33,541 nucleotides of DNA from positions 1 to 33,541 of the forward strand of contig CALXOY010000016.1 in NCBI GenBank assembly GCA_944390145.1, read 5' to 3'. Made by a program: the position numbers and the translations under genes. The stretch comes from an uncultured Duodenibacillus sp. Its GTDB lineage: Bacteria > Pseudomonadota > Gammaproteobacteria > Burkholderiales > Burkholderiaceae_F. The stretch's first letter is position 1. Every line of letters starts with the position of its first letter. The notes beneath the pieces are model-generated. The model did no database searches, had not been told where the DNA came from, and worked only from the letters and a program-made list of their open reading frames with translations. Positions 7,289 to 15,004 of this stretch are shown piece by piece.

Positions 7289-7745
7289 GCCGGTTAGAAG
7301 AAGGCACACAAGCAGGGGGCCGGCGATTCTGCCGCCCATCGAGGTGCATCCCGACGAACTGCTTTCTAACTGGCGAAAACTGGTGTGTGCAAGCGGCCTG
7401 ACGGCGCTTCCGCGTGAAGTGGCGGCCGGCAGCGTCGTGCTGGAACTCACCGACGATCATGTGCTGCTGCGGCCGAGAAGCCGCATGCTGCTCACCCCCG
7501 AGGTGGTGCATTTGATCGAAGCGGCGATGAAGCGCTTGAAAGGCGAAGCCTTTGCCGTTCAGTTTGACAGCCAGGAGCACGACGGCAAGAGTCAGGCCAC
7601 GCTCTCGCTTTGGGAGGAGTCCGAGCGGCGTGCCGCAAGGCTTGCGATGATCGAAGCCTTCAAAAGCGATCCGTTTGTGCAAGAATGCTTGCGCGTTTTG
7701 GACGGCGAGCTCGATGAGACATCGGTGCGCAAAGCCGACAAGTAG
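7251..7745 (+). CDS. dnaX: DnaX tau C-terminal domain in the +1 frame (split from dnaX)
   Basis: The frame is open from 7251 (after a stop at 7248-7250) to 7745. It encodes about 164 residues whose last 130 resemble domain V of E. coli tau, the part that binds the polymerase alpha subunit. Shared features are the start of the domain (WRKLV), the central LxxxxxHLLL-type strand, and the end RxLDGELDETSVR, which matches the tail of tau. The only internal start is a GTG at 7344 without a Shine-Dalgarno, so independent translation is unlikely. The linker at about 7293-7318 uses AGA, AGA, AGG and AGG, rare in this genome. I regard it as the tau portion of dnaX, reached by frameshifting or separated by an indel. 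It should not be annotated as a separate gene. Confidence 0.8.
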   Translation, partial: TPHRRIPTGESIEPVRRRHTSRGPAILPPIEVHPDELLSNWRKLVCASGLTALPREVAAGSVVLELTDDHVLLRPRSRMLLTPEVVHLIEAAMKRLKGEAFAVQFDSQEHDGKSQATLSLWEESERRAARLAMIEAFKSDPFVQECLRVLDGELDETSVRKADK

Positions 7746-7789
7746 GAACCATTCGAACCCAATTTTTTCGACTACACAGGTGAATTGAA

Positions 7790-8122
7790 ATGAGAGGCAA
7801 TTTTGCCGGCCTGCTCGCGCAGGCTCAGAAAATGCAGAAGAATATCGAGCGCGCCCAGGCCGAGCTCGCCAACGTCGAGGTGACGGGCGAAGCCGGCGCC
7901 GGCATGGTGAAGATTACCGTCACCTGCAAGCACGAGGCCAGGCGCGTGGAAATCGATCCGAGCCTGATGTCGGGCAGCGAAGACGACAAGGAAATGCTCG
8001 AGGATCTGATTGCTGCCGCAATCAACGACGCCGCGCACAAGGCCGAAGCCGCCGCGCAGCAGAAGATGCGCGAGGCCACGGCCGGCATGCCGCTGCCTCC
8101 GGGCATGAAGATGCCGTTCTGA
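7790..8122 (+). CDS. ybaB: YbaB/EbfC family nucleoid-associated protein
   Basis: This small (110 aa) DNA-binding protein family forms dimers and is widely co-located with dnaX. The sequence shows the family pattern: a Lys/Gln-rich N-terminal helix ([19 protein letters not shown]), a central strand [20 protein letters not shown], and a C-terminal helix ending in a Gly/Pro/Met-rich tail ([12 protein letters not shown]). The start has AGGTG at 7778-7782, eight bases upstream. It lies 44 bases after the tau frame and is likely co-transcribed with dnaX. The usual third gene, recR, does not follow; a terminator does. Function in repair or chromosome organisation is known only in outline for the family. 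Confidence 0.93.
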   Translation: MRGNFAGLLAQAQKMQKNIERAQAELANVEVTGEAGAGMVKITVTCKHEARRVEIDPSLMSGSEDDKEMLEDLIAAAINDAAHKAEAAAQQKMREATAGMPLPPGMKMPF

Positions 8123-8163
8123 TTTTTGATTTTCGAGCGGGCTCATACGAACCCCTTCGGCGG

Positions 8164-8199
8164 AAAGTCCCATCCGGCGCAGGTCGGGCGGGACTTTTT
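8164..8199 (+). terminator. Intrinsic terminator after ybaB
   Basis: AAAGTCCC (8164-8171) pairs with GGGACTTT (8190-8197), followed by two more T. The 18-base loop is GC-rich. Confidence 0.75.
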
Positions 8200-8269
8200 G
8201 CCATCTGCGCGGAAAAGCTTCGCAACAAATGAAGCGCACGGCTTTTTCAAGCGGCGCCCGCCCGTTCCT

Positions 8270-8275
8270 TAGAAT
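8270..8275 (+). promoter_or_regulatory. Candidate -10 for the CNNM/CBS protein-uppP operon
   Basis: TAGAAT stands 37 bases before the ATG at 8313. The -35 region is weak (TTTTTC about 22 bases upstream). Confidence 0.45.
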
Positions 8276-8312
8276 TTGAGATTCCGTACCGACGACGAGG
8301 TTTTCTTTTGCC

Positions 8313-9638
8313 ATGAGCAGTTGGATAGATGTCTTGATGTTGTTTGCACTCATCGTGTTAAACGGTGTGTTCTCCATGAGCGAAATTGCGCTCGTCACAA
8401 GCAGAAAGGCAAAGCTGCAGGTGCTGGCAGAAGAGGGCAACAAGGGCGCCGAGCGCGCCTCCAAGCTGCAGGCCGACCCCACCTGGGCCCTTTCGACCGT
8501 GCAGGTGGGCATCACGTCGATCGGCATTCTCTCGGGCATTGTGGGCGAGTCGGCGCTGGCCGGGCCCGCCGCGGAAGTGCTGATGGGCTGGGGCGTGGCC
8601 CCCGACACCGCCAAGGTTCTCGGCGTGACGCTCGTGGTGGTCTTTGTCACCTACTTTTCGATTGTGCTCGGCGAACTCGTCCCGAAGCGCCTGGGGCAGA
8701 GCTGGCCCGAGGAGCTTGCCTGCATCGTTTCGCGTCCGCTGCACGGGCTGAGCCTCGTGATGAGTCCCTTTGTGAAGCTGCTCTCGGTTTCCACCAAGTT
8801 CGTCCTGAAGGTGCTGCGGCTTGACAAGGGCGACGAAGGCGGCGTAACGCAGGAGGAAATCCACGCGATGATCGAGGAGGGAAGCGCCTCGGGGGCGATC
8901 GAGGAAAACGAGCGCGACATGGTGCGCAACGTCTTTAGCCTGGACGAACGCCAGGTGGGCTCCGTGATGACGCCGCGAAGCGACATCGAATGGATCGACC
9001 TGCAGGACGACAACGAAACCAACATCAAAAAGCTGCTTACGAGCAAGCGCTCGCGCCTGGTGGTGGCCTCCGGCTCATTGTCGGATGTGAAGGGCATCTG
9101 CTCGACCCGCAGCCTGCTGCAGCAGATTGTCGAGTCGCGCACGATCGACTTCACGAAGAACCTGCTGCCGGTGGTCTATGTGCCCGAGTCCCTCACCGGC
9201 ATGGAGATTCTCGAGCACTTCAAGAGCACGATCGTGCCGCTTTCGTTGGTGGTCGACGAGTTCGGCGAAGTGGTGGGTCTGGTGACCCCGCGCGACGTGC
9301 TCGAAGCCATCGCGGGCGAATTCAAGCCCGAAACCGAAGAGGAGAGCATGGCGATCCGCCGCTCGGAGAATTCGTGGTTTTTGGACGGCATCATCGCCAT
9401 TCCGGAACTCAAGGACACGCTCGAAATCAAGGAGGTGCCCGAAGAGGAGCTCGGGCGCTACAACACCCTTGCCGGCATGATGATGCTTTTGCTGCAGCGG
9501 CTGCCGCGCACGGGCGACAAGGTTGTTTGGGACGGCTGGGAGTTTGAGGTGGTCGACATGGACGGCCGCCGCATCGACAAGGTTTTGGCCACGAAGCTTC
9601 CGGAAGAAAAGCCGGCTGAGAACGCTGCAGAGGATTAA
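8313..9638 (+). CDS. HlyC/CorC (CNNM-CBS) family membrane protein, PaeA/YtfL-like
   Basis: The 441-aa product has the three-part build of this family. The first is an N-terminal CNNM (DUF21) membrane domain of about 140 residues, with hydrophobic segments near 8-28, 62-80 and 102-124. The second is a CBS pair at about 205-335, containing VMTPRSDI and VVDEFGEVVGLVT. The third is a CorC/HlyC-associated C-terminal domain at about 345-425, ending in WEFEVVDMDGRRIDKV. Length and order fit E. coli YtfL (PaeA), linked to cation or polyamine export; related members have been linked to magnesium or cobalt transport. The name hemolysin is historical. The substrate cannot be read from sequence, so no gene symbol is given. 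uppP follows after 3 bases, so the two are co-transcribed. Confidence 0.88.
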   Translation: MSSWIDVLMLFALIVLNGVFSMSEIALVTSRKAKLQVLAEEGNKGAERASKLQADPTWALSTVQVGITSIGILSGIVGESALAGPAAEVLMGWGVAPDTAKVLGVTLVVVFVTYFSIVLGELVPKRLGQSWPEELACIVSRPLHGLSLVMSPFVKLLSVSTKFVLKVLRLDKGDEGGVTQEEIHAMIEEGSASGAIEENERDMVRNVFSLDERQVGSVMTPRSDIEWIDLQDDNETNIKKLLTSKRSRLVVASGSLSDVKGICSTRSLLQQIVESRTIDFTKNLLPVVYVPESLTGMEILEHFKSTIVPLSLVVDEFGEVVGLVTPRDVLEAIAGEFKPETEEESMAIRRSENSWFLDGIIAIPELKDTLEIKEVPEEELGRYNTLAGMMMLLLQRLPRTGDKVVWDGWEFEVVDMDGRRIDKVLATKLPEEKPAENAAED

Positions 9639-9641
9639 GGT

Positions 9642-10472
9642 ATGGACGTTTGGATTTTCCTGCAAAGCATCATTCTCGGCATCGTGGAGGGACTCACCGA
9701 GTTCCTCCCGGTGAGCTCCACCGGCCACTTGATTCTGACGGGCGACATCATCCGCTTTGACGAGCCCTGGGCCGACACCTTCTACATCGCCATTCAGGCG
9801 GGCGCCATCGTTGCCGTGTGCTGGCACTACCGCAGGCGCCTGATTGCCATCGTCTGCAATCTTTTCAAGCCCGGAAAGGAGCAGCGGCTTGCCGTCAACA
9901 TCGTCGTGGGTTTTCTGCCCGCGGCCGTGCTTGGCGCCCTTTTGTCGAGCTTTGTGAAGTCGCACTTTTTCAACGCCTTCACCGTGGCGCTTGCGCTGGT
10001 CGTGGGCGGCCTTCTCATTTTGTGGATTGAGTCGCGCCACGAAAAGCGCGGCATCGTGCCGCGCGTGCAGGAAATCGACGACATGAGCGCGTGCGACGCC
10101 TTTGCCGTGGGCTGCATGCAGTGCTTTGCGCTCATTCCCGGCACGTCGCGCTCGGGCTCGACCATCATCGGCGGCCTCATCCTCGGCCTGTCGCGCAAGG
10201 CGGCCACCGAGTTTTCCTTTTTTCTCGCCATCCCGACGATTTTTGGCGCCACGGTGTGGGATCTGTGGCAGTCGCGCGAGGCGCTTTCCGTTGACAGCCT
10301 GCCTGCGATCGCCGTGGGCTTCGTGGTGAGCTTTTTCTCGGCCATCGTCGTGGTGCGCTGGCTGCTGCGCTATGTCTCCGGCCACGACTTCCGCGCCTTC
10401 GGGTGGTACCGCATCGTGTTCGGCTTCGTGATCCTCGCTGCAGGCAGCCTCGGCTTCGGCATCGAGTTCTAA
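9642..10472 (+). CDS. uppP: Undecaprenyl-diphosphatase
   Basis: UppP (BacA) dephosphorylates undecaprenyl diphosphate so the carrier lipid can be reused for peptidoglycan and other envelope polymers; overproduction is known to raise bacitracin tolerance. The 276-aa integral membrane protein has both family motifs: EGLTEFLPVSSTGH near residues 16-29 and IPGTSRSGST near 165-174, with the conserved acidic and Arg residues. Several hydrophobic segments follow through to the C-terminus. The ATG overlaps an AAGG ribosome site at the end of the previous gene. A palindromic terminator shared with argH follows. Confidence 0.95.
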   Translation: MDVWIFLQSIILGIVEGLTEFLPVSSTGHLILTGDIIRFDEPWADTFYIAIQAGAIVAVCWHYRRRLIAIVCNLFKPGKEQRLAVNIVVGFLPAAVLGALLSSFVKSHFFNAFTVALALVVGGLLILWIESRHEKRGIVPRVQEIDDMSACDAFAVGCMQCFALIPGTSRSGSTIIGGLILGLSRKAATEFSFFLAIPTIFGATVWDLWQSREALSVDSLPAIAVGFVVSFFSAIVVVRWLLRYVSGHDFRAFGWYRIVFGFVILAAGSLGFGIEF

Positions 10473-10498
10473 GCCGGAACCTTAACCGGACAAGCAAA

Positions 10499-10525
10499 AC
10501 GGGCGCCCGCGGGCGCCCGTTCTTG
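10499..10525. terminator. Shared bidirectional terminator, uppP and argH
   Basis: ACGGGCGCCC (10499-10508) pairs with GGGCGCCCGT (10511-10520), a ten-base palindromic stem with a minimal loop. It is followed by TCTTGTT on the + strand and by TTTGCTTG on the minus strand. The two genes converge on it. Confidence 0.75.
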
Positions 10526-10548
10526 TTGGTGCTTGTCGGAAGCTTCTC

Positions 10549-11997
<1,449 letters not shown>

Positions 11998-12118
11998 GAC
12001 TGAAAAAAAGAATGAAAGATAAGTGGGGGATCCGTGGAAAAACCGCAGCGGGAAGGACTCCCGCGGGCGCTGCCGGCGCCCTGTCGGCAAGGACCCCGTT
12101 TAGGAAAAACGCCAATAA

Positions 12119-12144
12119 TATCAAAAGAGTATGTGGTTTTGATA
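12119..12144. repeat. Inverted repeat, possible operator between argH and hemC
   Basis: TATCAAAA (12119-12126) and TTTTGATA (12137-12144) are perfect eight-base inverted arms ten bases apart, so the arm centres are 18 bases apart, about 1.7 helical turns. It does not resemble the ArgR box. It lies about 120 bases upstream of the argH ATG and 90 bases before the hemC -10. Confidence 0.5.
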
Positions 12145-12230
12145 CCGTCATGCGGAAATATTTCGCCGTCTGCCGGAGCCCCACGTTGCGGCCTCGCTGC
12201 GGCGCGTTAAGCGGAGGCGAAGGCGCGCTT

Positions 12231-12239
12231 TGCTAGAAT
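12231..12239 (+). promoter_or_regulatory. Candidate hemC promoter (extended -10)
   Basis: TGCTAGAAT is an extended -10 (TAGAAT at 12234-12239). No -35 is recognisable at the normal distance. The leader would be about 57 bases. Confidence 0.5.
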
Positions 12240-12302
12240 CGGCGGCAATTTTGATGAGTACGGGCGCATTGGGCGCCCATTTCCAAGCAAATAAGAACGA
12301 CT

Positions 12303-13244
12303 ATGACCGACCTCAAACGCTGTGTGATTGCTACCCGGGAAAGCCCGCTTGCCATGTGGCAGGCGCTGCACGTGCAGGCCCTGCTGCGCAACCGCTACCC
12401 CGAACTCGATGTCCAGATTCTCGGCATGACCACCAAGGGCGACCAGATTCTCGACAAGACGCTCTCCAAAATCGGCGGCAAGGGACTCTTTGTCAAAGAG
12501 CTTGAGGCGGCGATGATCGAGGGGCGCGCCGATCTGGCGGTGCACTCCTTAAAAGACGTGCCGATGGTGCTGCCCGAGGGCTTTGCTCTTGCAGCGGTGA
12601 GCTCGCGTGAGGATCCGCGCGATGCTTTCGTGAGCCCCGTCTATGCGCGGCTCGAAGACATGCCTGCGGGCGCGCGCGTGGGCACCGCAAGCTTGCGCCG
12701 CGAACTGATGCTGCGCTCGGAATTCCCGCACTTGAAGGTGCTGCCGGTGCGCGGCAATGTGGGCACGCGCCTCTCCAAACTTGACGCGGGCGAGTTCGAC
12801 GCCCTGGTGATGGCGGGCGCAGGCTTAAAGCGCCTCGGGCTTGAAGCGCGCATCCGTGAGCTCCTGCCCGTGGAGACCAGCCTTCCGGCCCCGGGTCAGG
12901 GGGCGCTTGGCATTGAAGTGCGCGCCGACCGCGAGGATTTAAAGGAACTGCTTGCCTTCATCAACGACGAGGACATCCGCTGCGCCACCGCCGCCGAACG
13001 TGCGGTGAGCCGCGCGCTGGGCGGCTCCTGCCAGGTGCCGCTTGCCGCGCACGCCATCGTGGAAAACGGCAGCCTGTGGCTGCGCGCCCACGTGGGGGAT
13101 CATCGCGACGGCCGCAAAATCAGCGCCCAGGCGCGGGGCGTCGCCGCCGACTGCGAAGCGGTGGCCGCTGAAGTCGTCGCCTCCCTGAAGGCGCAGGGCG
13201 CAGAGGCGCTTCTTGCCGAGGTGCTCGCCGCAACGGCGGCTTGA
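12303..13244 (+). CDS. hemC: Porphobilinogen deaminase (hydroxymethylbilane synthase)
   Basis: HemC joins four porphobilinogen units into hydroxymethylbilane on the way to haem and sirohaem. The 313-aa product is of normal length. Conserved blocks are [11 protein letters not shown] near the N-terminus, TTKGDQILD, the substrate-binding VHSLKDVP near 80-87, GTASLRR, and GGSCQVPLA, whose Cys243 would carry the dipyrromethane cofactor. The ATG is at 12303, with only a weak ribosome site. A strong terminator separates it from hemD. Confidence 0.96.
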   Translation: MTDLKRCVIATRESPLAMWQALHVQALLRNRYPELDVQILGMTTKGDQILDKTLSKIGGKGLFVKELEAAMIEGRADLAVHSLKDVPMVLPEGFALAAVSSREDPRDAFVSPVYARLEDMPAGARVGTASLRRELMLRSEFPHLKVLPVRGNVGTRLSKLDAGEFDALVMAGAGLKRLGLEARIRELLPVETSLPAPGQGALGIEVRADREDLKELLAFINDEDIRCATAAERAVSRALGGSCQVPLAAHAIVENGSLWLRAHVGDHRDGRKISAQARGVAADCEAVAAEVVASLKAQGAEALLAEVLAATAA

Positions 13245-13271
13245 CCGTCTTCAATCGACTGACGACATACG

Positions 13272-13297
13272 GGCGGTTCTTCGGAGCCGCCTTTTTT
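13272..13297 (+). terminator. Strong intrinsic terminator between hemC and hemD
   Basis: An eight-base stem (13272-13279 with 13284-13291, one G-T pair) is closed by a C-TTCG-G tetraloop and followed by six T (13292-13297). This is a textbook terminator. Confidence 0.9.
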
Positions 13298-13343
13298 ATG
13301 GCATCGCCGGTTTGCGCCGCATCAAGTTTTGTAAAGATCCGCG

Positions 13344-13349
13344 TAGAAT
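13344..13349 (+). promoter_or_regulatory. Candidate hemD -10 element
   Basis: TAGAAT in the context GCGTAGAATTG follows the hemC terminator and precedes the hemD ATG by 42 bases. The -35 region is weak. Confidence 0.5.
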
Positions 13350-13390
13350 TGACGCAGATTAAAAAAATCACAAAAACGACGAAGACAACG

Positions 13391-14173
13391 ATGGGACTCT
13401 TACATCAACCGGTCATTCTTATGCGGCCGGGGGCTGCCAACGACCGCCTTGCGGCCCGGCTCAAGGAGGACGGCATCCAGGCGTGGTGCTGGCCCGCCTT
13501 CACAATCACGCTTCCCGAGGATCAGGAGCTGGTGAGCGAACGCTTTTCGCGCTTGGACGACGTCGACATGGTGGTGATGGCATCGCCCGCGGCGGTGGCC
13601 GCGGTGGCGCACTGGGTGCAGAAGTGGCCCGCGCACATCAAGCTTGCCACGGTGGGCGAGGGCACGGCGCGGGTGATCCGCGCAGCCTGGGGCGACGAGG
13701 TGCCGGTGATTTATCCGGCGGGTGACGCCGAGCACTCCGGCAGCGAGGCGCTCTTTGAGCTGCTGCGCAAGACGCAGGTGCCGCGCCGCGTGCTGATCGC
13801 CCGCGGCCAGACCGGGCGCGAGTGGCTGGCCGAACAGCTCACGGCGCTGGGCGCCGACGTGGAAAAGTTGACGGCCTACGTGCGCGTTCCGATTGAACTA
13901 TCCATGCAGCAGATTGAAGATCTGCAAAAGGCCGTGCACGGGCCTTCGCCTATTGTCTACATCACGAGTTCCGATTCGGTGGCGACGCTTTTGCACGCGA
14001 TCCGCCCCGTGCCGGAGGCCCGCGAGTGGTTTTTGCACGGCGCGGCGGTGACGATTCATCCGCGTTGCGCACAGATGCTGCGCGAGGCGGGCTTTGTGCA
14101 TGTGGAAATCACCGGTACGCAAGATGAGGCGGTGCGCGAGCATATCGTCGCCAACCTTCTGCGGCTCACCTAG
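13391..14173 (+). CDS. hemD: Uroporphyrinogen-III synthase
   Basis: HemD cyclises hydroxymethylbilane to uroporphyrinogen III. The family diverges strongly, but this 260-aa product shows its landmarks: ILMRP near the start, DMVVMASPAAVAAV in the first lobe, ATVGEGTARVIR, LIARGQTGREWLAEQL, and IVYITSSDSV in the second lobe, ending with HPRCAQMLREAGF. The frame is open upstream to 13241, but that part crosses the hemC terminator and the promoter, so the ATG at 13391 is chosen. The usual downstream haem-pathway partners hemX and hemY are absent; ppa follows. Confidence 0.88.
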   Translation: MGLLHQPVILMRPGAANDRLAARLKEDGIQAWCWPAFTITLPEDQELVSERFSRLDDVDMVVMASPAAVAAVAHWVQKWPAHIKLATVGEGTARVIRAAWGDEVPVIYPAGDAEHSGSEALFELLRKTQVPRRVLIARGQTGREWLAEQLTALGADVEKLTAYVRVPIELSMQQIEDLQKAVHGPSPIVYITSSDSVATLLHAIRPVPEAREWFLHGAAVTIHPRCAQMLREAGFVHVEITGTQDEAVREHIVANLLRLT

Positions 14174-14218
14174 CCCGCGGCGGAAACGAAAAGGGCGGCG
14201 CCTGACTCGGGAAAAACC

Positions 14219-14247
14219 TTGATAAATCAACCGTCTGTCACTAAAAT
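14219..14247 (+). promoter_or_regulatory. ppa promoter
   Basis: TTGATA (14219-14224), a 17-base spacer, and TAAAAT (14242-14247) form a good sigma-70 promoter. The -35 lies inside the 12-base palindrome TTGATAAATCAA (14219-14230), which could be an operator. Confidence 0.75.
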
Positions 14248-14261
14248 CGTGCCCCTTGAGC

Positions 14262-14292
14262 GTGTCCGCCCAAGCTTGAGCGGGCACTTTTT
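14262..14292 (+). terminator. Terminator-like hairpin inside the ppa leader
   Basis: GTGTCCGC (14262-14269) pairs with GCGGGCAC (14280-14287), with one G-T pair and a ten-base loop, and is followed by TTTTT (14288-14292). It lies between the ppa promoter and its start codon, so it could attenuate ppa. Alternatively, it could end readthrough from hemD if a second ppa promoter exists. Confidence 0.6.
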
Positions 14293-14319
14293 GCAACCTT
14301 ATTGACGAGTATTGAGAAC

Positions 14320-14871
14320 ATGGGTCTTGCCCGAGTGACCGCCGGCCGCGATCTGCCGCGCGACTTTAATGTGATTGTTGAAATTCCGGCCAATTCCGCT
14401 CCGATCAAGTACGAAGTGGATAAGGAGTCCGGAGCGCTCTTTGTGGACCGCTTCGTGGGTACGGCCATGCACTATCCCTGCAACTACGGCTACATTCCCC
14501 AGACGATTGCTGACGACGGCGACCCGGTGGACGTGTGCGTTCTGACGCCCTTCCCGCTGATGACCGGAACGGTGTGCCGCTGCCGCGCCGTGGCGGTGCT
14601 CGTGATGGAGGACGAGGGCGGCATCGACTGGAAGATTCTCGCCGTGCCGGTCAACAAGGTCTGCCTGCGCTACGCCAAGTGGAAGACCGCCGACGACGTT
14701 CCCGCCGACGTGCTTGATCAGATCCGCCACTTCTTTGAGCACTACAAGGACCTCGAGCCTGGCAAGTGGGTGAAGGTGAAGGGCTGGAAGAGTCCTGAGG
14801 AAGCCGAAAAGCTCATTATGGAAGGCGTGCACGGGTACGAGTCGATGGAAGTCAAGCCCAAGACCGCCTAA
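14320..14871 (+). CDS. ppa: Inorganic pyrophosphatase
   Basis: Ppa hydrolyses pyrophosphate released by nucleotide, tRNA-charging and coenzyme reactions, pulling them forward. From the ATG at 14320 the product is 183 aa (E. coli 176). It keeps the family I active site: EIPANSAPIKYEVDKESGALFVDR, YPCNYGYIP, and the metal-binding DGDPVDVCV, ending with HYKDLEPGKWVKV. An upstream in-frame TTG at 14302 would add six residues, but alignment with E. coli (MSLLNVPAGKDLP against MGLARVTAGRDLP) supports the ATG. It has its own promoter and terminator, so it is probably monocistronic. Confidence 0.96.
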   Translation: MGLARVTAGRDLPRDFNVIVEIPANSAPIKYEVDKESGALFVDRFVGTAMHYPCNYGYIPQTIADDGDPVDVCVLTPFPLMTGTVCRCRAVAVLVMEDEGGIDWKILAVPVNKVCLRYAKWKTADDVPADVLDQIRHFFEHYKDLEPGKWVKVKGWKSPEEAEKLIMEGVHGYESMEVKPKTA

Positions 14872-14901
14872 GACAAGCACCTAGAAGTTTTGCTTCATGT
14901 G

Positions 14902-14937
14902 AAAGCCACCGTCTGAAAAAGCGGTGGCTTTTGATTT
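14902..14937 (+). terminator. Intrinsic terminator of ppa
   Basis: AAAGCCACCG (14902-14911) pairs perfectly with CGGTGGCTTT (14922-14931), followed by TTGATTT. Confidence 0.85.
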
Positions 14938-14960
14938 GGTGCGGGCCGCGTGCGTTATAT
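14931..14960 (+). promoter_or_regulatory. Candidate nadE promoter
   Basis: TTGATT (14931-14936), an 18-base spacer and TTATAT (14955-14960). The -35 overlaps the tail of the ppa terminator. Confidence 0.45.
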
Positions 14961-15004
14961 TGAGCGCGATTGTCAACACAAAAATCGCACGCTACAACAA
15001 AACC

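Larger units (their letters stand above)
11998..12302. other. Divergent argH/hemC intergenic region (305 bases)
   Basis: No gene is recognised. It is notably AT-rich around 12105-12165. It holds the dyad at 12119-12144 (separate entry), a minus-strand TATTAT inside that AT-rich part as a possible argH -10, the hemC -10 at 12234-12239, and a small leader hairpin before hemC (GGGCGC 12262-12267 with GCGCCC 12273-12278). Confidence 0.6.

Noticed and set aside
7289..7324. GCCGG/CCGGC pairing after the dnaX stop as a frameshift stimulator
   Set aside because: Only five base pairs around a 26-base loop; too weak to support.
9075..10385. 436-codon minus-strand open frame opposite the CBS protein and uppP
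   Set aside because: His/Arg/Ala-rich shadow frame without start signals, opposite two well-supported genes.
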